Below, in pieces: positions 17,747-26,086 of a stretch of DNA of 64,000 nucleotides. Location of the stretch: the NCBI RefSeq assembly GCF_003047265.1, contig NZ_PZYY01000002.1, positions 310,001 to 374,000 on the forward strand, read 5' to 3'. Within the stretch, counting starts at the first letter, position 1; every line of letters begins with the position of its first letter. A program made the translations under genes and the position numbers. This DNA comes from Nocardioides terrigena (GTDB lineage: Bacteria; Actinomycetota; Actinomycetes; Propionibacteriales; Nocardioidaceae). The notes under the pieces are model-generated. The model was given only the letters and a program-made list of their open reading frames with translations, was not told where the DNA came from and made no database searches.

Positions 17747-17792
17747 ATTGCACACCGGTCCGCCACTGCGCTGGATCACCCTCAACGGGTGA
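17747..17792 (-). promoter_or_regulatory. palindromic promoter element of repeat protein/RDD operon
   Basis: Read on the minus strand: TCACCC-GTTGA-GGGTGA (17792 to 17776), a perfect 6-6 palindrome, then 23 bases, then TGCAAT (17752-17747) as the probable -10. The gene start is at 17720. Confidence 0.6.
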
Positions 17793-17817
17793 CCGCCGCG
17801 GCCGCAAGGAGGGCCGG

Positions 17818-20094
17818 TCAGTCGAGGGGGAGCTGGTCGAGCAGCCCGAGGGACCGGGCGCGGGCCACGGCGTCACCGCGGGTCGAGACGCCCAGCTTGC
17901 GGTAGATCGCCAGGGCGTGGGTCTTCACGGTGTTGGACGACAGGAACATGCGCTCACTGATCTGCGGAAAGCTCAGGTGGCTCGGCAGGAACTGGAGGAC
18001 CCGCAGCTCTGCCGAGGTGAGCGCGGCGGCGGAGACGCCGTCGACGGACAGCATCCGCAGCTGCACCTCGACCTGGTCGCGGAGGTCGGCCAGCACGGGT
18101 CGGTCCTCGAGGTCGGCGGTCGTGTGCTCGTGTGCCTCCCGGAGCAGCTGCCGGGCGACGGATCCCTGGCCGAGCATCACCGCGGTGCGAGCCAGGACGA
18201 GTCGTCCCAGCACGGCGAACCACGGCGCGATGCCGGCGATCATGGGTGTCAGGAGGCGGGCTCTCGCGAGCGTCTGGGCGGCGGCCGTGGAGTCGCGCCT
18301 GACGGCCTGCGCCAGGGCGAGCGCGGTCAGCGTGTGGGCGGAGGTGGCCAGGCGCTCCAGGCCGAACTCCGTCATCGCGTCGGCGGCCTGGTCGACGAGC
18401 GCCAGTCCCTTGGAGTGGTCTCCCTGCAGGAGGCTCATCAGGCCGAGCCAGGCCGAGCCGTCTGCCACCACGACGGGCACGTCCAGGGCATGGCCGAGGC
18501 GGACGGCCTCGTAGACGCACGTGATGCCACCATCCAGCGACCCCTCGAAGGCCAGCGTGATGCCGCGGAGGAGGCAGACCGCGGCCTGGAACGGGGAGGA
18601 CGCCGGGAGCCCGTCCGCGGCCATCGCGCAGAGGGCCAGGACGTCGTCGAGCCCGTGGCGACCGACGACCGCCTCGATCACCGCCAGCGAGGCGGCGTAC
18701 TCGTCCGGGGCGGAGCCGTCCCGCCAACCACGACCAGCGTGGTCCGCGGCGGTGAGCAACCACTTCTCCATACGGAGGTCGTCGCCGGACTGCAGGCAGG
18801 ACCACGCCGCTGCCAGCGTCAGCCAGCGGTCCCGCGAGATGTCGTCGTCGGACATGGCTGCCAGCCAGGTCCGCAGCCGGTCCGGGCGTCCCGTGCCGAC
18901 GCACGCGGGCACCTCGGGCCAGATCAGCGACCCGACGTAGGGGAGGTAGCCGGACGCCTGTGCGTGCCGGATCCCCGCATCGAGCTCGCCGTGCCGGACC
19001 AGCCACTTGGCGGCCCGGAGGTGCAGCGTCTCCACGAAGAAGGGCTCGTACAGCTCGAGCTCCTCCGTCAACACGCTCCTGAGGAGCTCGTGGAGGCGCA
19101 GCGCGCGCCGCGCGTGGTCCACCTCCACGTCGAGCTGGAGCCGCTCGTGCAGCCAGCCCAGGACCACCGCGGAGTCGGTGCGTCCCAGGACCGCGTCGCA
19201 CAGCCCGGGGTCGAGCTCGTCGAGGATGGAGGTGCGGACCAGGAACTCCTGGACGTCGTCGTCGAGCCCGTCGAGGACCTGGGACCGGACGTAGGCGGCA
19301 GCGTCGTGGTCGTGGGCGGCGGGCAGCGGTACGACGTCGCCGCCGCGCGTCGGGGACCGGCGACGGCGCTCGAGGGCGCCGAGGTACATCGCCACCGCCC
19401 ACCCCTGCGTGTGCTCGACCGACCTGGCCACCTCGGCGTCGGTCAGGCGACAGTCCATCCCGGCGTAGAGGGCGGCCGCCTCGTCCACGTCGAACGCGAG
19501 GGCGTCGGAGTCGATCGCGAGGAGCCGTCCCTCGGTGCGCGTGGTGGTGAGCCATGGGGGGAAGCGGTCCTGGGAGAGCAGCACGACAGCCGAGCCGGTC
19601 GGGACTCCGTCGGCGACCGCCTGGAGCACCAGGTGGCAGGTGGGGTCGCCCAGCAGGTGGATGTCGTCGACGACGAGGAGGTAGGGCTCCGGACGGGTCG
19701 CGGCCAGCTCAGTGAGCAGCGGCAGCAGCATCGAGGAGAAGACCGGCTCGGAGGCCGTCACGACCGACCGCGCGCCCAGGGTCATCGGTCCCAGGTGCCC
19801 CAGCGCCTCGATGAGGGCGGCAGCGAGGGGCGCAGGCGCCGACAGGGCGGAGGAGACCCGGATCCGGGCACACGCCCGCGCGTCCCTCTGGAGCCACTGC
19901 CCCACCAGGGTCGTCTTGCCGGCACCGGCCGGACCGCTGACCAGGATGGTGGTCTCGAAGTGGGGGGCGAGGAGGACGGACACCAGCCGGTCCCGGACGA
20001 CGAACCCGTTGCCGGGGGTGGCGCCACCCCCGTGCAGCGCGGAGAGGGCGCGCGGGAGCACGCCCCCGTCACCCTGGCTCGCACTCACGCGCAT
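17818..20094 (-). CDS. LuxR family transcriptional regulator, MalT-like (LAL type)
   Basis: 758-residue ATP-dependent LuxR regulator. Walker A GPAGAGKTT is at ~54-62 and Walker B YLLVVDDIHLL at ~130-140; a TPR-like helical middle follows, and the last ~60 residues form the LuxR helix-turn-helix (LTSAELRVLQFL, SSNTVKTHALAIYRKLG). It is shorter than the first regulator and clearly a different paralogue. ATG 20094 has GGAGAACGGGG just upstream. It is divergent from a DUF6325 operon, with an 18-bp perfect hairpin/palindrome in the shared gap, a likely place for autoregulation. Effector unknown. Confidence 0.9.
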   Translation of the reverse strand: MRVSASQGDGGVLPRALSALHGGGATPGNGFVVRDRLVSVLLAPHFETTILVSGPAGAGKTTLVGQWLQRDARACARIRVSSALSAPAPLAAALIEALGHLGPMTLGARSVVTASEPVFSSMLLPLLTELAATRPEPYLLVVDDIHLLGDPTCHLVLQAVADGVPTGSAVVLLSQDRFPPWLTTTRTEGRLLAIDSDALAFDVDEAAALYAGMDCRLTDAEVARSVEHTQGWAVAMYLGALERRRRSPTRGGDVVPLPAAHDHDAAAYVRSQVLDGLDDDVQEFLVRTSILDELDPGLCDAVLGRTDSAVVLGWLHERLQLDVEVDHARRALRLHELLRSVLTEELELYEPFFVETLHLRAAKWLVRHGELDAGIRHAQASGYLPYVGSLIWPEVPACVGTGRPDRLRTWLAAMSDDDISRDRWLTLAAAWSCLQSGDDLRMEKWLLTAADHAGRGWRDGSAPDEYAASLAVIEAVVGRHGLDDVLALCAMAADGLPASSPFQAAVCLLRGITLAFEGSLDGGITCVYEAVRLGHALDVPVVVADGSAWLGLMSLLQGDHSKGLALVDQAADAMTEFGLERLATSAHTLTALALAQAVRRDSTAAAQTLARARLLTPMIAGIAPWFAVLGRLVLARTAVMLGQGSVARQLLREAHEHTTADLEDRPVLADLRDQVEVQLRMLSVDGVSAAALTSAELRVLQFLPSHLSFPQISERMFLSSNTVKTHALAIYRKLGVSTRGDAVARARSLGLLDQLPLD

Positions 20095-20156
20095 CCCCGT
20101 TCTCCGATTTCGGAGTGTGGCACAGGCGACTCCCGCCGAGAATGCCTTGTCGCGGC

Positions 20157-20204
20157 TCTCACCCGATCAGGGGGATGGCCCCCTGATCGGGTGAGATCGA
20201 TGAT
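20157..20204 (+). promoter_or_regulatory. 18-bp perfect inverted repeat containing the stress palindrome
   Basis: Arm 20157-20174 (TCTCACCCGATCAGGGGG) is exactly complementary to arm 20179-20196 with a four-base spacer. Read on the plus strand it contains TCACCC-GATCA-GGGGGA (20159-20175), then 23 bases, then GATGAT (20199-20204) as a -10, matching the geometry of the other sites. The ribosome site GGAGG of the DUF6325 gene follows at 20220-20225. It lies between divergent luxR and DUF6325 genes. Confidence 0.6.
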
Positions 20205-20231
20205 TCGAGTCAGCCAGGACGGAGGCCGCTC

Positions 20232-20702
20232 GTGACCGATCAGTCACCCTTCGTCGACGAGCTGGGACCCGTGGACTACGTGGTCGTGGAGTTCCCCCCC
20301 GACGGCCAGGCGTTCGTCGACGAGATGGTCGCGGAGCTGACGCGGTTGCACGACGTCGGGCTCATCCGCGTCCTCGACCTGCTGGTCCTGGTCAAGGACG
20401 AGGACGGTGGCGTCGAGGGCCACGAGGCCGGCGACGTCATCACGACCGCACAGATGAGGCGGTTGCAGGACCGCTCGTCCGAGATCTTCTCCACTGCCGA
20501 CGTGGACCTGCTCGCCGCCTCGATGAGGCCGGGCTCCGTGGCCGGCGTCATCGTCTGGGAGAACGCGTGGGTGCTCCCGCTCCTGACGGCCGCCCGGCGG
20601 GCCGGGGGACAGATGGTCGCCAGCGGTAACATCCCCCTGTCGGCGCTGCTCGCCTCCATCGAGGCCGAGCTGACCGCCGTGTTGTCGCCGAGGGAGACGT
20701 GA
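20232..20702 (+). CDS. DUF6325 family protein (copy 1)
   Basis: 156-residue soluble acidic protein. It matches the DUF6325 pattern: GPVDYVVVEFP at the start, GLIRVLDLLVLVKDEDG in the middle, MRPGSVAGVIVWENAWVLPL around 100-120 and a final SIEAEL helix. Function unknown; the alternating strand/helix pattern with a conserved EN-W motif suggests a small alpha/beta fold. GTG 20232 has GGAGG six bases upstream. It leads an operon with two small-protein genes and has a paralogue at 26087-26530. Confidence 0.88.
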   Translation: MTDQSPFVDELGPVDYVVVEFPPDGQAFVDEMVAELTRLHDVGLIRVLDLLVLVKDEDGGVEGHEAGDVITTAQMRRLQDRSSEIFSTADVDLLAASMRPGSVAGVIVWENAWVLPLLTAARRAGGQMVASGNIPLSALLASIEAELTAVLSPRET

Positions 20703-20711
20703 GGGGCGCCG

Positions 20712-20927
20712 ATGGCACTGCGTGCGGGACGGGCAGGGGGCCGAGGTGTCCTCGGTGCGCCCGTGATGCGGATGGCGGTCGAGGTGGGTGCGGCCGCCGT
20801 GGTGGTCGACTCCCTCGATCGACGGCGAGCAGGGAGGCTGCAGCCCGGGCTGCCGGACCACGGCGTCACCGGCCGTGACCTCGATGGCACCCGGCGACCG
20901 GAGCGCGAAGGGTCGACGGGTCCGTGA
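20712..20927 (+). CDS. small basic protein in DUF6325 operon (71 aa)
   Basis: 71-residue Arg/Gly-rich peptide with a short hydrophobic stretch MAVEVGAAAVVVDSL at ~20-34. GAGGGG lies five bases before the ATG, and the stop overlaps the next GTG by four bases (GTGA), which is why I accept it as a gene. Its N-terminus recalls the start of the SHOCT protein at 25759-26073 (also beside a DUF6325 gene), without the C-terminal SHOCT motif. Function unknown. Confidence 0.55.
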   Translation: MALRAGRAGGRGVLGAPVMRMAVEVGAAAVVVDSLDRRRAGRLQPGLPDHGVTGRDLDGTRRPEREGSTGP

Positions 20928-21472
20928 CCGACCGCCAGGCAGCAGGACCGCCCGGGTCGGGACCGGCCACGAGGCCCTCCCGCGCCGCGCCGCTGGTCCA
21001 GTGGCTGGCCGCTGCCGACCCCCCGGGCCTGATGTACGGCGCGATCATCTGCGCCACCTCCCTGGCCTCGGCCAGCCTCCACGACGACGGCCCCACGCGG
21101 GTCGCGGGCATCGCGTTCGGCGTCGTCGTCATCTACTGGATGGCGGACCTCTACGTCCACGCCCTGTCCGTCCGCTTCGACGGCGACACGCGCGGCCTGG
21201 TCCACCGACTGGCGTCCGCGGCCCTCCACAAGGCCAGTGTGATCAAGGGCGGGGTCCCGGCCATCGTGGTCTACGTGCTCGCCCACGCGGCGGGACTCGA
21301 GTCCACCACCGCGGCGTACGTCGCCCTCTCGTTCTCGGTCGTGGAGCTCACGGTCGTGGGTTACCTCGGCGCCCGCCAGGCGCACACCCCGCGACGACCC
21401 GCCCTGATCGAGGGTGTGGGCGCGGGGCTCCTCGGGGTGGTCATCATGGTGGCCAAGTCCCTGCTCCACTGA
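20924..21472 (+). CDS. polytopic membrane protein, function unknown
   Basis: 182-residue membrane protein with about four helices: ~36-50 (LMYGAIICATSLASA), 60-80 (VAGIAFGVVVIYWMADLYV), 105-140, and 158-178. Acidic and His residues (ADLYVHAL) sit inside helix two. It overlaps the preceding 71-aa gene by four bases and ends the DUF6325 operon. I do not recognise the family with confidence; low-temperature-requirement-like or VIT-like membrane proteins are possible. Confidence 0.72.
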   Translation: MTDRQAAGPPGSGPATRPSRAAPLVQWLAAADPPGLMYGAIICATSLASASLHDDGPTRVAGIAFGVVVIYWMADLYVHALSVRFDGDTRGLVHRLASAALHKASVIKGGVPAIVVYVLAHAAGLESTTAAYVALSFSVVELTVVGYLGARQAHTPRRPALIEGVGAGLLGVVIMVAKSLLH

Positions 21473-21517
21473 CGGCCGCGACCGCGCCGGGACGGGGACG
21501 ACCGGGGTCCCGGCACC

Positions 21518-21562
21518 TCATCCGGTACAGGTGAGGCGCTCGTCGCGCCCGCCCCGCAGACT
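21518..21562 (+). promoter_or_regulatory. palindromic promoter element upstream of amphi-Trp gene
   Basis: TCATCC-GGTAC-AGGTGA at 21518-21534 followed by GG; CAGACT (21557-21562) follows after 22 bases as the -10. The gene start is 76 bases downstream. Confidence 0.6.
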
Positions 21563-21637
21563 GGGCGCAAGGGCGGTGGTGGCCGTCCGGGGCCGCCGCC
21601 TCGAGCCGGCCGGCGGTCGGAGGAGAGGACCCAGGCG

Positions 21638-21901
21638 ATGGCCGATGTGAGCTTCGAGCGGACCAAGTCGCTCTCGAGGGGTGAGGCGGCCGTCTGGCTG
21701 CTGGCCCTCTCGAAGGGGTTCACCCACGGGGGCGAGGTCACCCTCCCCGTCGGGGGCGGTGGTGCGGTCACCCTGCGGATCCCCGACGAGGTGACGGCGG
21801 AGTTCGAGGTCGAGGTCGAGAACGGCAGGGTCCAGGTGGAGCTGGACTTCACCTGGTCGCTCACGAGGTCGGCCCCGGGCATCCTGCCTGCGGACGGCTG
21901 A
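21638..21901 (+). CDS. amphi-Trp domain-containing protein
   Basis: 87-residue protein with the amphi-Trp pattern: SRGEAAVWLLALSKGF, then EVTLPVGGGGAVTLRIPDEV, then EFEVEVENG and VELDFTWS, in which the terminal Trp of the amphipathic strand is conserved. Function unknown; such proteins are common in archaea and actinobacteria. A purine-rich stretch (GGAGGAGAGGAC) precedes the ATG at about 11 bases. It lies directly upstream of the phosphodiesterase gene (6-bp gap). Confidence 0.85.
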   Translation: MADVSFERTKSLSRGEAAVWLLALSKGFTHGGEVTLPVGGGGAVTLRIPDEVTAEFEVEVENGRVQVELDFTWSLTRSAPGILPADG

Positions 21902-21907
21902 GACCCC

Positions 21908-23941
21908 GTGCCCGCGAGGAGTGCCCCCCGTCGTGGGGTGCGGTCCGGCGACGTGGCCCGGCTGCTCGCCGCCTGGGCCTCCTCCACCGCGGCACTGATC
22001 GTCACGGGCGCCCTCGTCCCGGGGCTGTCGGCCACGAGCTGGTGGGCGTACGCCGCCGTCGCGGCCGTCGCCGGGGTCGTCGGCCTCGGCCTGCGTCCTG
22101 TCCTGGTGGAGGTCTCCGCCCGGGTCGGTTGGCTCGCGGTGCTCGTGATCGTGCTGGCCGGGCAGGCCCTCATCATGTACGTCGCGATCCGGACGGTCCC
22201 GGGCATCGAGTCCTCGCCGTGGACGGCGCTGGTCGCCACCTGGGTCAGCGCGTTCGTCGGGACCCTCATCTCCTGGGCGACCACGGCCGGGACCGACGAC
22301 GGCCTCGTGACGTCGTTGACCCGGCGGGCCACCCGCCGGTCGGAGGAGGTGCTCGACCCCGACGTGGACGGGGTGCTCTTCGTCCAGCTCGACGGGGTGC
22401 CGTTCCCGGTGCTCCAGTGGGCGGTGCAGTCCGGGGCGGTCCCGCACATCCGACGGTGGCTGGCGTCGGGGGAGTACGAGGCCCGGCCCTGGACCGCCCA
22501 GCTGCCCTGCACCACCCCGGCCAGCCAGCTCGGCATCCTGCACGGCACCGTCGACCGCGTCCCGGCCTTCCGCTGGTACGACCGCGAGCTCGGCCGGGTG
22601 CTGGTCGCCAACAAGCCGGCGGATGCCCGGGTGATCGAGCAGCGGGCCAGCACCGGGCGGGGCCTGCTGTACGACGGCGGGGTGTCGATCTCCAACCTCT
22701 TCAGCGGGGACGCCCCCCGCTGCCTGATGACGATGAGCCGGGTGGAGCTCAAGCGCGGCACCACGCAGACACGGCGGGCCTTCGGGTGGTTCCTCACCTC
22801 GCCGAGCGGCTTCGTGCGCAGCTTTCCCCGCACCCTCGCCGAGGTCGTCAAGGAGCGCTGGCAGTCCCGACGCCAGGTCAAGCGCGACCTCGACCCGCGC
22901 GTGCACCGGGGCTGGGACTTCGCCGTGCTCCGGGCCATCACCAACGCCCTGCTGCGCGACCTCAACACCGCCCTCGTCGCCGAGGAGATGCGTCGTGGCA
23001 CGCGCAGCATCTACGTCGACTACGTCGACTACGACGAGATCGCCCACCACGCCGGGCTGTTCCGACCCGAGTCGCTGGCGGCGCTGGACGGCCTCGACAG
23101 GACCCTGCGCGACCTCGCCCGCCTGGCCGCCGTGGCGCCGCGCCGCTACCGCATCGTCGTGCTCTCCGACCACGGCCAGTCCCAGGGCGCGGTGTTCGCG
23201 GACCGCTACGGCGAGACCCTGGCGGACGTGTGTGCCGGCCTGATGGACGAGCACGTGCAGTCCGTGGACGAGGCCGTCGAGGGACTCGGTCGGGTGGACT
23301 CGATGGTGGGTGACATCGGTACCGCCGGCCTGTCCGGCACGATCGCCACCCGGGCCGGCGCCGAGCTGGGCAAGGCACAGCGGACGCCGACGACGGGGGA
23401 GACGGGCGAGGAACCCGTGGTCGTGCTGGGCTCCGGCAACCTCGGGCTCGTCTACCTGCGCGAGCCCCGACGCCGGACGCTGGAGGAGCTGGACCTCGCC
23501 TGGCCGTCGCTCGTCCCTGGCCTCGCCCGGCACCCGGGCGTCGGGTTCGTCGCCGGCCTGGACGTCACGGGCACACCGTGGGCGGTCGGCGAGGAGGGCC
23601 GGCACAACCTGGCGACCGGGGAGGTGTTCGGGGTCGACCCGCTGGCCCCCTACGGCGACCACGCGGCCCGGGTGCTGGCCCGCGCCGTGCTGCTGGCGGA
23701 GGCACCCGACCTCTACGTCAACAGCGTCCTGGACCCGGTCACCCACGACGTCGCCGCGTTCGAGGGGTTGGTGGGATCGCACGGCGGGCTCGGGGGCTGG
23801 CAGGACCAAGGGGTGCTGCTCGCACCGGCGGACCTGATGGCCGGGCTGCCGGTGTCCATCGAGGGCGCGGACCAGCTCCACCGGGTGCTGGTGGGCATGC
23901 TGGAGGCCTCGGGCCACCGCACGGCCGAGAGCGCTCAGTGA
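21908..23941 (+). CDS. holin-like membrane domain fused to alkaline-phosphatase-superfamily phosphodiesterase
   Basis: 677-residue protein. Four helices at ~15-35, 40-60, 70-95 and 105-125 form the domain often labelled 'phage holin family', followed by a type I phosphodiesterase/nucleotide-pyrophosphatase-like domain (~145-660). Metal-site features: FVQLDGVPF (Asp ~162), TTPASQLG (putative nucleophile Thr), YVDYDEIAHHAG, VLSDHGQSQG and a late GSHGG. It probably sits in the membrane with the catalytic domain on one face. The holin label is structural only; nothing phage-like surrounds it. Its stop overlaps the convergent transporter gene by seven bases. The substrate is unknown. Confidence 0.85.
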   Translation: MPARSAPRRGVRSGDVARLLAAWASSTAALIVTGALVPGLSATSWWAYAAVAAVAGVVGLGLRPVLVEVSARVGWLAVLVIVLAGQALIMYVAIRTVPGIESSPWTALVATWVSAFVGTLISWATTAGTDDGLVTSLTRRATRRSEEVLDPDVDGVLFVQLDGVPFPVLQWAVQSGAVPHIRRWLASGEYEARPWTAQLPCTTPASQLGILHGTVDRVPAFRWYDRELGRVLVANKPADARVIEQRASTGRGLLYDGGVSISNLFSGDAPRCLMTMSRVELKRGTTQTRRAFGWFLTSPSGFVRSFPRTLAEVVKERWQSRRQVKRDLDPRVHRGWDFAVLRAITNALLRDLNTALVAEEMRRGTRSIYVDYVDYDEIAHHAGLFRPESLAALDGLDRTLRDLARLAAVAPRRYRIVVLSDHGQSQGAVFADRYGETLADVCAGLMDEHVQSVDEAVEGLGRVDSMVGDIGTAGLSGTIATRAGAELGKAQRTPTTGETGEEPVVVLGSGNLGLVYLREPRRRTLEELDLAWPSLVPGLARHPGVGFVAGLDVTGTPWAVGEEGRHNLATGEVFGVDPLAPYGDHAARVLARAVLLAEAPDLYVNSVLDPVTHDVAAFEGLVGSHGGLGGWQDQGVLLAPADLMAGLPVSIEGADQLHRVLVGMLEASGHRTAESAQ

Positions 23942-25083
23942 CCCTGCGGTGCGGGGTCTGCGGGCCTGGCCATCGTGTCCACGGTGTCCCCGGTGTCCTC
24001 GGCCTTCCCGGCCTCCCCGGCGTCTCCCGTGTCCTCGGGGGGCGGTGGGTCGGCGGGCGGCCGGCCGGAGACGAGGGGCAGTGCCCACCGTGCGCCGGGG
24101 TCCGCCTCGATCAGCAGGGCACGCACGAGCAGGCTGAGCGGCACCGCCAGGAGGGCTCCCAGCGCTCCGAGGAGCCAGGCCCAGAAGACCAGGGAGAGCA
24201 TGGTGATGGTCGGGGTGAGGCCGACGGCGTCGCCGACGTACCGGGGCTGGATGATCGACTGGATGACGAAGTTGATCACGCAGTAGACCGCGATGACGGC
24301 CAGCATCAGGCTCGGTCCGCCCTCGAGCAGCGCGATCGCTGCCGGGGGGATCACGCCGATGACGAATCCGATGTTGGGGATGAAGTTGGTGACGAAGGCC
24401 AGCACCGCCCAGACGAACGCTCCGGGCACCCCCATGAGGTAGAGCACCACCCCGTCGATCACCGCCACGATGAACCCGAAGACGGCGGAGACGCCCATGT
24501 AGGTCCGGGTGCCCGTGGCGAAGCTGTCGAGCGCGGCGACCAGGTCCGGCTTCAGCTCTCGCAGCCGCTCGAGGCCGCGCCCGAGCGACCCGGTGTCGAA
24601 GGCCATGAAGAGGGCGACGGTCACGATGAAGAAGAGGTTGGAGACGAGCCCCAGCGCCGCCCCGAAGATGTCGGTGGCCACACCCACGAGGCTGCCGGCG
24701 TCGAACGCGTCGGCCATCGCCTGGATCTGGTCGGCACCCAGCCCGAGGTCCTCCAGCCAGGCGCCCACGTCGGCGACGTACTGGTCGAGGTCCTCGGTGT
24801 ACTGCGGGATGAGGGCTGCGAGGCGCCCGATCGAGTACATGACCGCGACGGTCACGCCGAGGAGCAGCAGGTAGACCGAGATGACGGTGACCAGCGAGAC
24901 CAGCCACTCGGGCAACCCCCGCCGGACGAGCCGACGTCGCACCGGGTGCACCGTGATGGTGAGCACGAGGGCCAGCACGGTGGGACCGATGATGTCGGAG
25001 ATGGCCCGGGCACCGCCGAGCGTGATGGTGAGGCTCGCCGCCACCAGCAGCACCAGGGCGATACGGGGCAGTTGCTGGTTCAT
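23935..25083 (-). CDS. AI-2E family transporter (PF01594-type permease)
   Basis: 382-residue membrane protein of the AI-2E/PerM family with about eight helices. Seen: N-terminal pair (IALVLLVAASLTITLGG; IIGPTVLALVLTITVHPV), the conserved long periplasmic-type region ~95-150, and the C-terminal block FVTNFIPNIGFVIGVIPP with IIQPRYVGDAVGLTPTI, the hallmark of the family. The last ~45 residues are an acidic Pro/Asp/Glu tail. Members have been linked to autoinducer export or Na+(Li+)/H+ antiport; the substrate cannot be told here. ATG 25083 is preceded by GGGAGATGAC. Confidence 0.9.
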   Translation of the reverse strand: MNQQLPRIALVLLVAASLTITLGGARAISDIIGPTVLALVLTITVHPVRRRLVRRGLPEWLVSLVTVISVYLLLLGVTVAVMYSIGRLAALIPQYTEDLDQYVADVGAWLEDLGLGADQIQAMADAFDAGSLVGVATDIFGAALGLVSNLFFIVTVALFMAFDTGSLGRGLERLRELKPDLVAALDSFATGTRTYMGVSAVFGFIVAVIDGVVLYLMGVPGAFVWAVLAFVTNFIPNIGFVIGVIPPAAIALLEGGPSLMLAVIAVYCVINFVIQSIIQPRYVGDAVGLTPTITMLSLVFWAWLLGALGALLAVPLSLLVRALLIEADPGARWALPLVSGRPPADPPPPEDTGDAGEAGKAEDTGDTVDTMARPADPAPQGH

Positions 25084-25151
25084 GTCATCTCCCGGTTCGT
25101 GGGACGGGGGGCGACTGTTGGTCGTCGCTGCGCGGCGACCCGTGACTGCCC

Positions 25152-25157
25152 TAGGCT
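25152..25157 (+). promoter_or_regulatory. -10 box of a probable leaderless K+ channel transcript
   Basis: TAGGCT ends six bases before the GTG at 25164, the spacing expected when transcription starts at the start codon. No palindrome of the stress type lies upstream. Confidence 0.4.
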
Positions 25158-25163
25158 GCGACC

Positions 25164-25676
25164 GTGAAGCACCCGTGGTTGAAGGTCGTCCTGATGCCCG
25201 TCGCCGTGCTCGTCCTCTACTTCGTGTTCCCGGTCGACGCGGACCGCGCCCCGGTCGGGGTGCTCACGGGGATCCTGCTCAGCGTCGCGGCGCTCGTCAC
25301 CGTCGTGTGGATCGTCGCCGGCGAGGCTCGCGGCGCCCGGAGCGGGATGTCCGGCTGGCACCTCGTGCTCGTGCTCGAGGTCGTGCTGGTCGTCTTCTCG
25401 TTCGTCTACTACCTGCTCGCTGACAGGGACCCGGAGCAGTTCGTGGGTCTCGTCACCCGGCTCGATGCGCTGTACTTCGCCACGACCACCACCGCCACGG
25501 TGGGGTTCGGCGACGTGCACGCGGAGGGGCAGCTCGCCCGCGGTGTGGTCACGGCGCACATGGTCTTCAACATCGTGTTCATCGCCGCGGTGGTCAACCT
25601 CGCGAAGGAGGCGATGACCGAGCGGCGAGCGGCGCTGCAGCACGACCGGGCCGAGCGCTCGAACGGCGACGGCTGA
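25164..25676 (+). CDS. potassium channel, two-TM pore type
   Basis: 170-residue membrane protein. Two N-terminal helices (~6-23, 33-52) precede the pore unit: helix ~66-85, pore loop with TTTATVGFGD and selectivity filter TVGFGD at 112-117, and a last helix ~126-146. The Tyr of canonical TVGYGD is Phe, as in some K+-selective channels. There is no RCK/TrkA-N domain, so gating is not by nucleotide. The GTG start is probably leaderless. It is convergent with the SHOCT gene across a terminator-like hairpin. Confidence 0.9.
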   Translation: MKHPWLKVVLMPVAVLVLYFVFPVDADRAPVGVLTGILLSVAALVTVVWIVAGEARGARSGMSGWHLVLVLEVVLVVFSFVYYLLADRDPEQFVGLVTRLDALYFATTTTATVGFGDVHAEGQLARGVVTAHMVFNIVFIAAVVNLAKEAMTERRAALQHDRAERSNGDG

Positions 25677-25711
25677 GCGGCCCGCGCTCCTCACGAGGTC
25701 GTCGCCCCGTT

Positions 25712-25754
25712 CGCGGACCCGTGTGCCGACCTGCGCCCGGTCCACGGGTCCGCG
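25712..25754. terminator. bidirectional hairpin between K+ channel and SHOCT genes
   Basis: Arms 25712-25723 (CGCGGACCCGTG) and 25743-25754 are perfectly complementary over 12 bases with a 19-base loop, between convergent genes. No T-run follows, as is usual in high-GC genomes. Confidence 0.5.
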
Positions 25755-25758
25755 GCGG

Positions 25759-26073
25759 TCATGGGCCGAGGATCTTCGCCTTCTGGGCGGTGAACTCGTC
25801 CTCGGTGAGGATGCCCTGGTCCCGGAGCTCGGCCAGGGACTTGAGCTGGGAGACGATGTCCACCTGCGGTGCAGCGGCCGGCGGTGCTGCGGCGGGCGGT
25901 GGCGGTTGTTGGTCGTACGTCTGCTGGTCGTACGCCGCCTGTCGGTCGGCGTAGATCTGGGCGTCGCGGCCGGCGTACTTCTCGGCCTGTCGACGCTGGA
26001 CGCGACCGCTGACTGCGGTGGCCGTGCCGGCGACGACCGCCGTGCGCGCCACTCCTCTTAGTAGTCCGGGCAT
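25759..26073 (-). CDS. SHOCT domain protein
   Basis: 104-residue protein: N-terminal hydrophobic-basic segment (MPGLLRGVARTAVVAGTATA), a Tyr/Gln-rich linker (residues ~40-57), a Pro/Ala stretch, and a C-terminal SHOCT motif (~74-102: LKSLAELRDQGILTEDEFTAQKAKIL). SHOCT domains are short oligomerisation or interaction modules at protein ends. GAGGAGAGGAAG precedes the ATG. It is last in an operon with DUF6325 copy 2 (13-bp gap) and the DUF7144 gene. Confidence 0.85.
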   Translation of the reverse strand: MPGLLRGVARTAVVAGTATAVSGRVQRRQAEKYAGRDAQIYADRQAAYDQQTYDQQPPPPAAAPPAAAPQVDIVSQLKSLAELRDQGILTEDEFTAQKAKILGP

Positions 26074-26086
26074 GGTCTTCCTCTCC

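Noticed and set aside
16639-20235. Very long open frame on the plus strand opposite the repeat protein and LuxR genes
   Set aside because: High-GC third positions on the minus strand leave the opposite strand free of stops; the translation is low-complexity Arg/Ser-rich and the minus-strand genes have clear domains.
21908-22300. Holin-type domain as a sign of prophage
   Set aside because: It is fused to a phosphodiesterase and no other phage gene, integrase or attachment site is visible.
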